64,000 nt of DNA from an uncultured Paracoccaceae bacterium (lineage in GTDB: Bacteria > Pseudomonadota > Alphaproteobacteria > Rhodobacterales > Rhodobacteraceae): assembly GCA_947498985.1 (NCBI GenBank), contig CANMMF010000015.1:1-64000 (forward strand). The letters are read 5' to 3'. The notes below the pieces were generated by a model that saw only the letters and a program-made list of their open reading frames with translations, did no database searches and was not told the origin of the DNA. A program made the position numbers and the translations under genes. Shown here piece by piece: positions 32,154-40,016 of this stretch (the first letter of the stretch is position 1; each line of letters begins with the position of its first letter).

Positions 32154-33506
32154 TCAGAGAAGCGAGCCCAAATCCGATCCAACACTTGGATAGGCCGCCG
32201 TCATCGACTTAAGTTGCTTGGCCGCCAGGCCCAGCTTGATTGCCAGCCCGAAGAAATTGATCAGTTCGCCGTATTCCGGGCCGAACAGGTGCGCGCCGAG
32301 GATCTTGCCGTTCGACTTGTCCACGAGGACCTTCGCGGCAGCAGAGGTCTCGCCGATCCGGTAGTTCGAATACCAATCGCCAGTGTCGGTGAACCGAACA
32401 TCGACATCATACCCGGCGTCCCTTGCCTCACTTTCCAACATACCGACACGCGCCACTTCCGGGACTGTGAAGACGGCTGTAGGAATACCGGCATAATCCG
32501 GTGCGGTCTGAGTGTCTTTGAGCATGTTGGAGGCCGCGACCTTCCCTTCGATCACTGCGACTGGCGTCAGCGGCATGCCATCGGTGTCGGCGCAATCTCC
32601 GGCGGCAAAGACCGCGCTGTTCGTCGTGCTTTGCAGATGCGGGGCTACAACGATGCCCTTGTCGCTGTAATCAACACCAGCCGCCTCAAGATTCAGATCG
32701 GCCAGGGCTGCCACACGGCCCGCGCCATGCACGACCAGATCGGTTTCGATTGTTCGGGTTTCATCGCCCGACTTCACCTCGACAGTGAATGCTCTACTGG
32801 CTTCCGAGACCGACACGATTTCGGTTTCGCGCATCAGGTCCACGCCGATACCGCCGCTGCGGTCGATCAGCATTTCGACCAGATCGGGATCGAAGCCGCG
32901 TAAGGGCCGGGCGCCACGATCCACGATGATCGGGTTGGCTCCGGCCCGTGCGGCGATATGCGCAAACTCGAAGGACACGAAGCCGCCACCGATAAAAAGA
33001 ACCCGATTGGGAAGGGCCTCCAGGTTGAGGAAATCCGTGCTGTCGATCACGAGCTCGGCCCCTGTGAAGCTCAGCGGCCTGGGCATGGCACCGGCGGCCA
33101 CGAGGAACCGTTCCGACTGATATGCCGTTCCATCGACCTCCAGCGTGTTGCTTCCCGTGAACCGCGCGGCTCCATGCAGGGTTTCGACGCCGTTGCCCGA
33201 CAGGCCCTTTTCCATCTTGTCCGGCACGGGATCGGTGAAGCCACGCTTGTGTGCCATCAGATCGGCCCAGTTGATCGACAGATCACCGGGATCGATCCCC
33301 TTGCCCTGCATGAGCCGTGCCGCGTCCATGATTTCCGCACCGCGCCGCAGGATTTTCTTTGGATCGCAGCCGCGCAATGCGCAGGTGCCGCCGTAGGGCA
33401 GCGCATCGACAATGGCGACACGCCATCCTGCCGCGCCACATTTGTTGGCCGCGGCCACGCCCGCCATGCCCGCCCCGATGACGATCAGGTCGTAGTCTTC
33501 ATTCAT
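32154..33506 (-). CDS. Disulfide oxidoreductase of the mercuric reductase/dihydrolipoamide dehydrogenase family
   Basis: 450 residues. FAD-binding start YDLIVIGAGMAGVAAANKC, redox-active cysteine pair in GGTCALRGCDPKKIL (C-x4-C), the second dinucleotide fold VLFIGGGFVSFEFAHIAARA and the FAD motif VFAAGDCADTDGMPLTPVA are visible. It differs from MerA in the active-site sequence (CALRGC rather than CVNVGC) and lacks the C-terminal CC pair, so it is not a second mercuric reductase; a glutathione- or mycothione-reductase-like role is more likely. It follows merA in the operon by 22 nt, so it may recycle a low-molecular-weight thiol during mercury stress. Confidence 0.9.
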   Translation of the reverse strand: MNEDYDLIVIGAGMAGVAAANKCGAAGWRVAIVDALPYGGTCALRGCDPKKILRRGAEIMDAARLMQGKGIDPGDLSINWADLMAHKRGFTDPVPDKMEKGLSGNGVETLHGAARFTGSNTLEVDGTAYQSERFLVAAGAMPRPLSFTGAELVIDSTDFLNLEALPNRVLFIGGGFVSFEFAHIAARAGANPIIVDRGARPLRGFDPDLVEMLIDRSGGIGVDLMRETEIVSVSEASRAFTVEVKSGDETRTIETDLVVHGAGRVAALADLNLEAAGVDYSDKGIVVAPHLQSTTNSAVFAAGDCADTDGMPLTPVAVIEGKVAASNMLKDTQTAPDYAGIPTAVFTVPEVARVGMLESEARDAGYDVDVRFTDTGDWYSNYRIGETSAAAKVLVDKSNGKILGAHLFGPEYGELINFFGLAIKLGLAAKQLKSMTAAYPSVGSDLGSLL

Positions 33507-33528
33507 TCTCCGGTCCTTGTCCTGATCT

Positions 33529-34959
33529 TCATCCGGCGCAGCAGCTCAACTTTGCCACGTCCATATCGAAGGTTTGCGCCGCCAGCTTCAGCCCTTCCAC
33601 GGTCGTCAGATAGGGGAAGATCGTCTCCCCGAGCGCCTTTGTGGTCATGCCAAACTTCAGCGCCATAACGAGGGTCTGGATCGTATCGGACCCCTCGGGC
33701 GCGATGATCTGGCCGCCAAGCAGCCGGTCGGACTTTCTGTCCGCCACCAGCTTGATCAATCCGCGCGTGTCGCGTGCGGCCAGTGCGCGCGGCACCTGAT
33801 CGAGCGGTACGATGGACGTCTTGACGTCGAGGCCCGCGTCCCGCGCCTGGGCTTCACCGAGACCGACGCCCGCGACCTGCGGGTCGGAAAACACCACCCA
33901 GGGCATCGCGGCGTTGTCGTAGCGATGGTCTTCGCCGAGAACCGCATTTTTGGCCGCGAGCTTTGCACCATAGGCCGCCATATAGACGAACTGGTCGCGG
34001 TCGGTCACATCGCCTGCGGCATAGATGCCGCGCACCGATGTCTGCATGTCCTCGCCGACGACGATGCACCCACGCGCGTCGGTTTCCACGCCGATTGCGT
34101 CCAGGCCCATATCTTTGGTATTGGCCCGCCTGCCAGCGGTCGAAACGAGGTGATCCGCCGTCACTTCGACAGGCTTTCCGTTCTGGATCACGCGCAGTGT
34201 CACGCCCGCGTCGTCGCGGCGCACAGTGTCGTAGCTTAACCCGGTCAGAAGAGTGATGCCTTCGGCCTCGAACGCCGCCGCCAATGCCTCCGAGACCTCT
34301 GGTTCCGCGCCGGGCAACAGATGCGAACGGGCGACAAGCGTGACCTTCACGCCCATGCGGCTCATCATCTGGGCCAGCTCCGCGCCGATGTAGCCCGCGC
34401 CGATGAAGATCAGGCTTTTCGGCAGTACTTCGAGTTCCAGAAGACTGGTGCTGTTGAGCGCGCCGATTTCCTCGATGCCGTCGATGGTCGGCAGAACGGG
34501 ACGCCCGCCCGTGGCGATGATGGTCCTCGGTGCTTTCAGGGTTCGCTCACCGACTGTCACGCCACCTTCGATCAGCCGCGCGGGACCGGCGTCGATGTAA
34601 TCGACATCCTCATATTCCGGCAGAAGGTCCGCGTATTTCTTCTGGCGCAGGGTCGTGACCAGATCGTCCTTGGACTGAACGAGCGTCTGCCAATCATCCA
34701 CTTGTGCCCGTCCCGACAGGCCGGGGAACCGCTTGGCAGCCCCCGCACAGTGCACGGCCTCTGCCGCACGGATCATCGCCTTGGAGGGCACGCATCCCAC
34801 GTTGACGCAAGTTCCGCCGATGGTGCCATGTCCTACGAGGGCGACACGCTTTCCGGCATCCGCGCCGGTAATTGCGGCGGAGAACCCCGCCGATCCGGCC
34901 CCAAGAACGATCAGGTCATAGCCGCCCTGTTCATCGTCGGTTTTGTTCAGGTCTTTCAT
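33529..34959 (-). CDS. merA: Mercuric reductase MerA (short form without N-terminal HMA domain)
   Basis: 476 residues. It reduces Hg(II) to volatile Hg(0) with NADPH. FAD start YDLIVLGAGSAGFSAAITGA, redox cysteines in GGTCVNVGCVPSKAMIRAAE, second nucleotide fold LIFIGAGYIGAELAQMMSRM and GIYAAGDVTDRDQFVYMAAY are clear. The C-terminal vicinal cysteine pair KLSCCAG that passes Hg(II) to the active site is present. The N-terminal NmerA metal-binding domain found in Tn501 MerA is absent. I chose the ATG at 34959, which begins one base after the stop of the preceding 45-codon gene and has GAGG upstream. Confidence 0.96.
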   Translation of the reverse strand: MKDLNKTDDEQGGYDLIVLGAGSAGFSAAITGADAGKRVALVGHGTIGGTCVNVGCVPSKAMIRAAEAVHCAGAAKRFPGLSGRAQVDDWQTLVQSKDDLVTTLRQKKYADLLPEYEDVDYIDAGPARLIEGGVTVGERTLKAPRTIIATGGRPVLPTIDGIEEIGALNSTSLLELEVLPKSLIFIGAGYIGAELAQMMSRMGVKVTLVARSHLLPGAEPEVSEALAAAFEAEGITLLTGLSYDTVRRDDAGVTLRVIQNGKPVEVTADHLVSTAGRRANTKDMGLDAIGVETDARGCIVVGEDMQTSVRGIYAAGDVTDRDQFVYMAAYGAKLAAKNAVLGEDHRYDNAAMPWVVFSDPQVAGVGLGEAQARDAGLDVKTSIVPLDQVPRALAARDTRGLIKLVADRKSDRLLGGQIIAPEGSDTIQTLVMALKFGMTTKALGETIFPYLTTVEGLKLAAQTFDMDVAKLSCCAG

Positions 34960-34960
34960 C

Positions 34961-35098
34961 TCAGCGCGCCTCGCCATGTTCGGGGTCTTTTGGTCTGGCG
35001 GCGAGCAGATATATGACCGCGCCGATGGCGATCAGCGGTGTCAACATGCCGAGGAGGCCGAAGACCATGCCGGTGGCGGTGCAACATCCCATCATCAT
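34961..35098 (-). CDS. 45-residue one/two-helix membrane protein with N-terminal Cys pair (mer operon)
   Basis: Begins MMMGCCTATGMVFGLLGMLT and continues as a hydrophobic helix to IYLLAARPKDPEHGEAR. The vicinal cysteines near the start resemble those of mercury transport proteins. It overlaps the merF stop (ATGA at 35095-35098) and ends one base before merA, so it is translated with the operon. I recognise no named family; it may be a tiny Hg(II) relay or a MerF-like relic. Its conservation in frame between coupled genes argues that it is real. Confidence 0.7.
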   Translation of the reverse strand: MMMGCCTATGMVFGLLGMLTPLIAIGAVIYLLAARPKDPEHGEAR

Positions 35099-35481
35099 AA
35101 GAGCGATCCTTTCTTTTGCGCACGGTTCAGGAGAACCGCGTAGAGTGCTGTGGCGGCGAAAACGCCGATTGTGATCCGTATTGCGAACCTGAATTCGAGA
35201 AGAATGATCAGGATCGACAGGGCCACCGCGAGGCCGGTGGCCCAAAGTTTCGGGGCCGGTCCCGGTTTGCCAGCGCGCAGCCAAAGGGCCTGTGCCACCA
35301 CGGCGAGGCTGAAAAACAGCAGCGGGAACAGGGCGTAATCGAGCCAGCCCGTGAGGGCCGACAATCCGACGCCAGCGACGATGACGACCAGAAGCGGTGT
35401 AAAGCAGCAGAGCGCGGCGAAGAGCGCACCGCCAAGCCCCCATTTCAGCAGACGGTCGGAATTTTCAGGTGTGTCAGTCAA
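35095..35481 (-). CDS. merF: MerF-like mercury transport protein (TTG start)
   Basis: 128 residues with four hydrophobic segments. The MerF signature is clear: a vicinal cysteine pair in LLKWGLGGALFAALCCFTPL and GLSALTGWLDYALFPLLF. MerF imports Hg(II) across the inner membrane for MerA. It is longer than classical MerF (81 aa), with two more C-terminal helices. I place the start at TTG 35481, where TTGA overlaps the stop of the upstream gene, because the open frame upstream (to 35613) lies inside another gene and reads as a shadow. The stop overlaps the following small gene (ATGA). Confidence 0.82.
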   Translation of the reverse strand: MTDTPENSDRLLKWGLGGALFAALCCFTPLLVVIVAGVGLSALTGWLDYALFPLLFFSLAVVAQALWLRAGKPGPAPKLWATGLAVALSILIILLEFRFAIRITIGVFAATALYAVLLNRAQKKGSLL

Positions 35482-35729
35482 GGAGCCGTCTTTCTCTGTG
35501 ATGGGTCGGGGCCGGAGGCGCGTTTCATTTGCGAACGACGCAGTGCGCGGACGATCAGGTAGGTCAGACCCGCCAAAACCAGCACGGCAATGCCACTCAT
35601 TCCAGAGAGCCAAGCCCCAACGCCGCCGAACAACGCTGCAAGCACGGCAGTTCCGCCGCCGCAGCAGACGACCACGACCGGAGCTGCTATTCCGAAGGCC
35701 AGCAGGCCACCCATCAGATTGTCACGCAT
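35478..35729 (-). CDS. 83-residue membrane protein with Cys pair in helix 1 (mer operon)
   Basis: Two hydrophobic helices; the first is LLAFGIAAPVVVVCCGGGTA with a vicinal cysteine pair inside the membrane, the second is GIAVLVLAGLTYLIVRALRR. This layout resembles Hg(II) transport proteins such as MerF/MerT helix 1, but it is not a textbook Mer family. It lies between merP and merF in the operon. Its 5' end carries a 20-bp tandem duplication that also duplicates the ATG out of frame, so the true start may be Met1 (35729) or Met6 (35714). Confidence 0.78.
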   Translation of the reverse strand: MRDNLMGGLLAFGIAAPVVVVCCGGGTAVLAALFGGVGAWLSGMSGIAVLVLAGLTYLIVRALRRSQMKRASGPDPSQRKTAP

Positions 35730-35755
35730 TGCAGGAGATTGTCACGCATTGCAGG
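35716..35755. repeat. Perfect 20-bp tandem duplication over the start codon of the 83-aa gene
   Basis: Unit AGATTGTCACGCATTGCAGG occurs at 35716-35735 and again at 35736-35755. Each unit carries one ATG on the minus strand. Because 20 is not a multiple of three, the outer ATG opens an 11-codon frame that ends at TGATG, overlapping the Met6 codon of the real gene. The duplication looks recent because it is perfect. Confidence 0.92.
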
Positions 35756-35759
35756 CGGC

Positions 35760-36062
35760 TCAGGAGGCTGTGTCGGGCAGCACCTGCGCCGGATAGCCAT
35801 TGGCCGTCACCGCGCCGATGATGCTTTCGATGGAAGTTTCGGCGTCATCGTAGGTCACGCTGTAAACACCCTGCCCGTATTCGGGGCCGTCCTCGAATGC
35901 GGCGATCTCGACCGACGGAACACCGCGCATCGAGCTGGCAACAATGAACGAACAGGACGGGCATGTCAGTTCGCTGACGGCGATCTCGACCTGGCGCTCT
36001 TCAGCGAGGGCCGGGGTCGAGAGTGCGACGATGGCCAGGGCGGATAACAGGAGATGCTTCAT
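35760..36062 (-). CDS. merP: MerP-like periplasmic mercury-binding protein
   Basis: 100 residues with a signal peptide (MKHLLLSALAIVALSTPALA) and a heavy-metal-associated fold. The metal motif is ELTCPSCSFIVASSMRGV (C-x2-C), followed by the typical VYSVTYDD strand and GYPAQ end. MerP binds Hg(II) in the periplasm and passes it to MerT or MerF. I chose the ATG at 36062; one two codons earlier (36068) is too close to GAGG. It follows merT by 15 nt. Confidence 0.9.
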   Translation of the reverse strand: MKHLLLSALAIVALSTPALAEERQVEIAVSELTCPSCSFIVASSMRGVPSVEIAAFEDGPEYGQGVYSVTYDDAETSIESIIGAVTANGYPAQVLPDTAS

Positions 36063-36077
36063 GGTCATGGTCCTCGT

Positions 36078-36485
36078 TCAGAATTTCAGGATGAAGGGGG
36101 TGATGTAGGGAAAGATCATGGCGACAGCGACAATCGCGGAAGCGGCCCAGAGGGTTGCGCGCATGATGCGGCGGTCGATGGGGCGGGCGCAGGTGCCATC
36201 GGCACAGGCCTCGGCATCTACAGGCTTGTAAGCCTTGTAGAAGCCGTATCCCAAAAACGCGGCGCTCAGCGCGAAGGTGTACCATTTGTAGGCATAGAGC
36301 GCCCCGAGCTGCGCGATGAACACGCCTGTCACGCCAAAGCTGACCAGCACCAATGGAAGGATGCAGCAAGAAGTCATCGCCAGCGCACCGAGGACGCCGA
36401 GGCCGGTCACGCCCCATCCCTTGGTGGTTTCGTCGCCAATTTTCTGCGACTGAGATTGCGGAAGTTCCGCCAAATGTTGTTCCAT
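36078..36485 (-). CDS. merT: MerT mercury transport protein
   Basis: 135 residues, inner membrane. Helix 1 has the vicinal cysteines (LGALAMTSCCILPLVLVSFG), helix 2-3 follow (LYAYKWYTFALSAAFLGYGF), and a cytoplasmic cysteine pair appears in AEACADGTCARP, all as in MerT, which carries Hg(II) from MerP into the cell. The ATG at 36485 (MEQHLAELPQ) has AAGGA 8 nt upstream and lies 30 bp after the -10 box of the mer promoter. It is the first gene of the operon. Confidence 0.92.
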   Translation of the reverse strand: MEQHLAELPQSQSQKIGDETTKGWGVTGLGVLGALAMTSCCILPLVLVSFGVTGVFIAQLGALYAYKWYTFALSAAFLGYGFYKAYKPVDAEACADGTCARPIDRRIMRATLWAASAIVAVAMIFPYITPFILKF

Positions 36486-36514
36486 CGAATCTTCCTTGAA
36501 CAGATGTTTCCACC

Positions 36515-36545
36515 GTTCTAGGGTCTGTAGTTGATACAGGCTCAA
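36515..36545 (-). promoter_or_regulatory. mer promoter-operator with 19-bp spacer
   Basis: On the minus strand -35 TTGAGC (36540-36545) and -10 TAGAAC (36515-36520) are separated by exactly 19 bp, and the spacer contains the perfect dyad CTGTA-N5-TACAG. The long spacer and central dyad are the known hallmark of MerR-controlled promoters, where Hg-bound MerR twists the DNA to allow transcription. It drives merT and the rest of the operon; merR starts 17 bp away on the other strand. Confidence 0.93.
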
Positions 36546-36561
36546 GGGATTTTTCGGCACA

Positions 36562-36975
36562 ATGAGTAACACAAGCGTGAGATCAATTCGGCGGGGCGAT
36601 TTGGCCCGCGCAACGGGCTGCAACCTGGAAACCATTCGCTATTACGAGAAAATCGGGATCATGCCGGACCCGCCGCGCAGTACGAAGGGCTACCGAAGCT
36701 ACGACGATGCCCACGTCAAGCGGCTGAAATTCGTCATGCGGTCCCGCGATCTAGGCTTTTCTCTCGAAGAGGTTCGCGGGCTGCTTGGGCTGGTCGATGA
36801 CCGATCCCGGACATGCGCCGAGGTGCAGATCATCGCCGAAGATCATCTGACTGACGTTCAGGCCAAGATTGCCGATCTGCAGCGCATCGAGCGCGTCCTG
36901 TCGGACACTGTTGCGCGATGCACCGGCGATGCTGCCCCAGAATGCGCGGTGATCGATGCGTTACTCGATGCTTAG
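36562..36975 (+). CDS. merR: MerR, Hg(II)-responsive regulator
   Basis: 137 residues. The N-terminal winged helix (RRGDLARATGCNLETIRYYE, then KGYRSYDDAHVKRLKFV) is standard MerR. The three Hg(II) ligands match those of Tn501 MerR: Cys in SRTCAEVQ, and two in VARCTGDAAPECAVIDAL. The gene is divergent from merT across the 19-bp-spacer promoter, the normal arrangement in proteobacterial mer operons. No clear Shine-Dalgarno is seen before the ATG at 36562. Confidence 0.95.
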   Translation: MSNTSVRSIRRGDLARATGCNLETIRYYEKIGIMPDPPRSTKGYRSYDDAHVKRLKFVMRSRDLGFSLEEVRGLLGLVDDRSRTCAEVQIIAEDHLTDVQAKIADLQRIERVLSDTVARCTGDAAPECAVIDALLDA

Positions 36976-37107
36976 TCCACCCTGAAGAAGAGGGGGCAAC
37001 GGACCTTCGTGAACGGCGCAGCGAAAGCCCGAAAAGTCCCGCATCTTGTCCGTTCAACTTGAGCGCAGCGAAGGTCCGGTCTAAAACTTCCCCGCCACTC
37101 CATGGCT

Positions 37108-37446
37108 CTAAGGCTGGTCAGCGAACACCTGTCTCGCTGACGCCAGTCGCATCCAATCCCGGCCGCCGAACGCGACAAGAGCAAGATAAACCTGCCCGGC
37201 GTCTACATCCGGTTTGAATACGATGGTCAGTCGCTGACCGGCGCCGCCATGGCGCACCAGCCATCCATCTAGTTTGCCGCTGAGCCGAGCACCAGATGTT
37301 GGGTTTGCAGAAATTTCTTGGATAAGGGCATCGATTTCATCCAGGCGGCGGCTTGCAGCTGCAACGTCACCGTCGGTCACCTCGACAATATGATCAACGA
37401 TACCGATAACGTCCCGTTCGAAGAACGGATGCCTAACAAAACGCAT
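37108..37446 (-). CDS. RelE/ParE family toxin
   Basis: 112 residues beginning MRFVRHPFFERDVIGIVDHI. The family core is seen in RRLDEIDALIQEISANPTSG and RLTIVFKPDVDAGQVYLALV. ParE toxins inhibit DNA gyrase, RelE toxins cut mRNA; the sequence alone does not decide which. The ATG at 37446 shares one base with the antitoxin stop (TGATG), the normal coupled arrangement with the antitoxin first. Confidence 0.86.
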   Translation of the reverse strand: MRFVRHPFFERDVIGIVDHIVEVTDGDVAAASRRLDEIDALIQEISANPTSGARLSGKLDGWLVRHGGAGQRLTIVFKPDVDAGQVYLALVAFGGRDWMRLASARQVFADQP

Positions 37447-37721
37447 CAGGTCTTTTTGGCCATCGCGGCAAGATGGGCCCGTGCGCCTGCAGTGACGTCG
37501 GAGGCTTCGCCGATGGGTTCCCATTGGTCGAGTGGCAGGGACAGTCGGCGCTCCAGTTCTGCCTCAAGCAAAGTACGCTCACGGTCACGTTCAGCCTTAG
37601 CCTTCGCCAATTCACCCGATACTGCGGCGCTCACATTGGGGTACTCGCCTGCTTCGACCAGTTCCCTTGCGAAGGTGTAGGCGGTGTCGGTGAAACTGAC
37701 GGATTGCTTTTGAACACTCAT
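37446..37721 (-). CDS. ParD-like ribbon-helix-helix antitoxin
   Basis: 91 residues. The N-terminus (SVQKQSVSFTDTAYTFAREL, then EAGEYPNVSAAVSGELAKAK) is a typical CopG/ParD ribbon-helix-helix, and the C-terminal half would wrap the toxin. I chose the ATG at 37721 since GAGGAG lies 6 nt upstream. The palindrome at 37751-37770 overlaps its promoter, fitting autoregulation. The pair probably stabilises the plasmid. Confidence 0.86.
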   Translation of the reverse strand: MSVQKQSVSFTDTAYTFARELVEAGEYPNVSAAVSGELAKAKAERDRERTLLEAELERRLSLPLDQWEPIGEASDVTAGARAHLAAMAKKT

Positions 37722-37750
37722 GGCAAACTCCTCGGTGCTCCAATAGACTA

Positions 37751-37770
37751 CCAAGTATTGCTATACCTGG
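37751..37770 (-). promoter_or_regulatory. Operator palindrome in the antitoxin-toxin promoter
   Basis: Plus-strand CCAAGTAT-N4-ATACCTGG is an inverted repeat with 7 of 8 matching positions. On the minus strand TTGCCA, about 17 nt of spacer and TAGTCT form a weak promoter that this dyad overlaps, as expected for repression by the antitoxin-toxin complex. Confidence 0.6.
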
Positions 37771-38344
37771 CAAGCCGGGCAGGCCGACAATGTGAAATGC
37801 GTCAACAGCCTTGCGGCCTCCCCAGCTCGGCTTCGCGTGTCGCAGGGGAGAACGGCCCTTCGGTCCGTCGCGCATTCGGCCATGCGGCCTCACCGCGGCG
37901 TCGCACCCGGCATCCCGGTTTGCCCGCCTCGCGAGCACGTCCCTCCCCGGCCGCTCCGCCGGTTTGCGCTCTGGTCTGTTTTGCGGGGCAAAACGATCCC
38001 GCCGCTTCATCCGTCTCCCGCGTCCGGTCGGGCCGTTTGCCTGCTCGTGTCGGGCAAACCTACCGTCAAAACACACACACATGAGTGCGGAAGCATATCC
38101 TCCGGATGGCCCCCAAATCAGCCCGCCTCAAGGATCGCAAAACTTTTCGGCGAGGTTGGCGCCAGTGGCGTAGGGCGGTCCCGTGCGTGAGCGCGCGCAT
38201 GTGTCGGGTGCTGCGCGCAGAAAACTTTTGCGCCCGGCAAGCCGGCGGCTGCGCCGTCCCTGACCCGGGCAGATTCGGAAACCAGGCATTCGGCCATGCC
38301 CCCACACTCACGTGGTGGTCGAACCCAATATCTGGAGAATGAAT
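37771..38344. other. Non-coding GC-rich stretch upstream of the DUF2493 gene
   Basis: About 570 bp. All reading frames are arginine/proline-rich shadows. No gene, RNA or clear repeat is recognised apart from an ACACACACAC run at 38070-38080. GGAG lies just before the DUF2493 start at its right end. Confidence 0.5.
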
Positions 38345-39274
38345 ATGGCTTACGACACAGCAAACACCTACGAGACCATTGAGCTTTTCGGGCTGACCGA
38401 GAAGGATGCACAGCTGCCGATCCCGGAAGATCACATCCTGACCGACCGCGTCATCCGCGAGAGCTTCGAGGCTCTGCTTGGTCCGCTGCGCGGGACCGGC
38501 CTTGAAGCAGAAATCGAACCGCTGGCCCATGGGTTGGCGACGATACTGCAGCGCCGCAAGGTGGCACTTGGCAAGGAGATCGACCGCACCGCCGACAAAA
38601 TCGGCGCACTGGCAAAATCCCATGACGGATCGGAGATCGCCGAGACCGCGCTCGAAGAAGCGCAGGCGCGCTTTCTGCAGCTGCGCGAGATCGTCGGCGC
38701 CATAGAGGTGATGAGCGAAGCGGCGGCGGAATGCTACGAGATCGAGACGGGCCACGCCTTCATCCCGGCAGCCGGGTCGCGCGCGAGCGTCCGGGCGCAG
38801 GAGACCGGGGCGGTCTTCGAGGCGCGGCAGCTCCTGGAGCAGCACGACCGGGAGACCGCCGAGAAGTCGAAAGTCGAGGGGGTTCCCCTGATCGTCTCAG
38901 GAGCCACCGACTGGATAGATGTCGATGTGATCTTCAATACGCTCGACAAGGTTCGGGAGCGGATCAGGCAGAACCGCAACCAGGAGATCTTCCTCTGCCA
39001 CAAGGGTGGCAAGCACGGGGCGGAGATGATTGCGGCCCGGTGGGCCCGGGCACGCGGTGTCGCGCAGGCGCGCTTCGATCCGCGCTGGTCCGCGCATGGA
39101 CGGGCGGCACCGTTCAAGTGCAACGACGAAATGCTGGACGACAAGTTCGCGGCGACGGGGGTTGTTCTCTTCGGCGGCAACGGGGTCGCGCTGAACCTCG
39201 GGCAGAAGGCGGAAGCGAAAGGTCTGACGGTCATGCGGGTTGCGGACCCGGCGAAGAAGGCGTCGCAGGATTGA
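38345..39274 (+). CDS. DUF2493 (SLOG-like) domain plasmid protein
   Basis: 309 residues. The N-terminal 180 residues are helical and acidic with a likely coiled coil. The C-terminal part (about 180-305) is a DUF2493 domain: GVPLIVSGATDWIDVDVIFN, then IFLCHKGGKHGAEMIAARWA and GVALNLGQKAEAKGLTVMRV. It belongs to the Rossmann-like SLOG superfamily, which binds nucleotide-derived ligands. Such genes are standard on alphaproteobacterial conjugative plasmids; the role is unknown. I chose the ATG at 38345 because GGAG lies upstream. A terminator follows at 39282. Confidence 0.86.
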   Translation: MAYDTANTYETIELFGLTEKDAQLPIPEDHILTDRVIRESFEALLGPLRGTGLEAEIEPLAHGLATILQRRKVALGKEIDRTADKIGALAKSHDGSEIAETALEEAQARFLQLREIVGAIEVMSEAAAECYEIETGHAFIPAAGSRASVRAQETGAVFEARQLLEQHDRETAEKSKVEGVPLIVSGATDWIDVDVIFNTLDKVRERIRQNRNQEIFLCHKGGKHGAEMIAARWARARGVAQARFDPRWSAHGRAAPFKCNDEMLDDKFAATGVVLFGGNGVALNLGQKAEAKGLTVMRVADPAKKASQD

Positions 39275-39281
39275 AGAGAGG

Positions 39282-39305
39282 GGGTCGCGCTTGGCGCGGC
39301 CCTTT
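39282..39305 (+). terminator. Terminator after the DUF2493 gene
   Basis: GGGTCGCGC (39282-39290), loop TTG, GCGCGGCCC (39294-39302), then TTT: a 9-bp stem with one G-U pair starting 7 bp after the stop codon. Confidence 0.75.
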
Positions 39306-39446
39306 CGTCATGTCTCATGGCGCGTGCGGTCGGCTACGCGTGATCGGCAGCTCACGGCGGCCAGCACCGTCATCGCTCTACATAGCCCGTCAGAGTTCGG
39401 CCATCCGCATCGGTATGGGCTGGGGATGGTGCGCACCTCGCATATC

Positions 39447-39560
39447 GAATGCAGCGCAAGACCGAGGGGTCGAGACGTCGCACTTGAGGCTGAAGACCTG
39501 CACGTCCCTAGGGTGGTGTTTCGGAACATCGCATCCACGCGGGCGGGCTCCTTTAGCACC
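39447..39560 (-). pseudogene. Inverted, frameshifted relic copy of the small gene at 39810-40016
   Basis: Read on the minus strand, this stretch aligns to the middle of the downstream 68-codon gene. Both share the protein piece RVxAMFRNT and then, after a frame change, VFSLKxD followed by a proline/serine-rich stretch (FFSLKLDFPVA in the intact copy). At DNA level GCGTGG-TGCGATGTTCCG-AACACC and TCTTCAGCCTCAAG are nearly identical. It lacks an intact start and frame, so it is not expressed as a protein. The surrounding 39275-39809 gap holds no other gene that I can support. Confidence 0.72.
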
Positions 39561-39809
39561 CCGGCCAGGCTTGGCAGGACGCGGACGCGGATGGTGGCGT
39601 CGGCGTGATGGCAAGGATCATCCGGATCACTTCTTTTTGCTCATAGATGTGGATCGCACGGGGTCGGCCCAATCGTGCCCTCAGCTCACGCTTCGGCAAG
39701 CACAAATACGGCTTCCACGGCGGAGCCGCGGACCCTCCGCATTTGCGCTTGCGACCGGGCCTCTTGCCCCCGTGCCGGGTGATCCCCATCGCAACAAGGA
39801 GTAACCCAA

Positions 39810-40016
39810 ATGACCAACCACTACGTCGCCACCGTCCCCGTCAAGTTCACCGACACCGATGGTCAGGAGCGCACCCGCTTCCAACGCGTGGGTGCGATGT
39901 TCCGCAACACCCGCAACGGGGACGGCTCGGAGTTCTTCAGCCTCAAGCTCGACTTCCCGGTCGCGGTCTCGGAGCTGGTGATGTTCCCGCCGAGCGCGAA
40001 AGATCCCCAGGACTAA
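39810..40016 (+). CDS. Small plasmid protein of 68 residues
   Basis: Starts MTNHYVATVPVKFTDTDGQE and contains RVGAMFRNTRNGDG and FFSLKLDFPVAVSELVMFPP. Strongly beta-like, no membrane segment. AAGGAG lies 11 nt before the ATG. The relic copy on the opposite strand nearby supports that this is a real gene family. Function unknown. Confidence 0.75.
   Translation: MTNHYVATVPVKFTDTDGQERTRFQRVGAMFRNTRNGDGSEFFSLKLDFPVAVSELVMFPPSAKDPQD

Noticed and set aside
31397-32185. 262-codon minus frame crossing ynfA
   Set aside because: Wrong frame relative to the clear YnfA protein and crosses a strong terminator.
32154-33506. Second mercuric reductase
   Set aside because: It lacks the MerA active-site sequence CVNVGC and the C-terminal vicinal cysteines, so it is called a related disulfide reductase instead.
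37771-38344. Arg/Pro-rich open frames in this gap
   Set aside because: All frames look alike in composition, as expected for GC-rich non-coding DNA.
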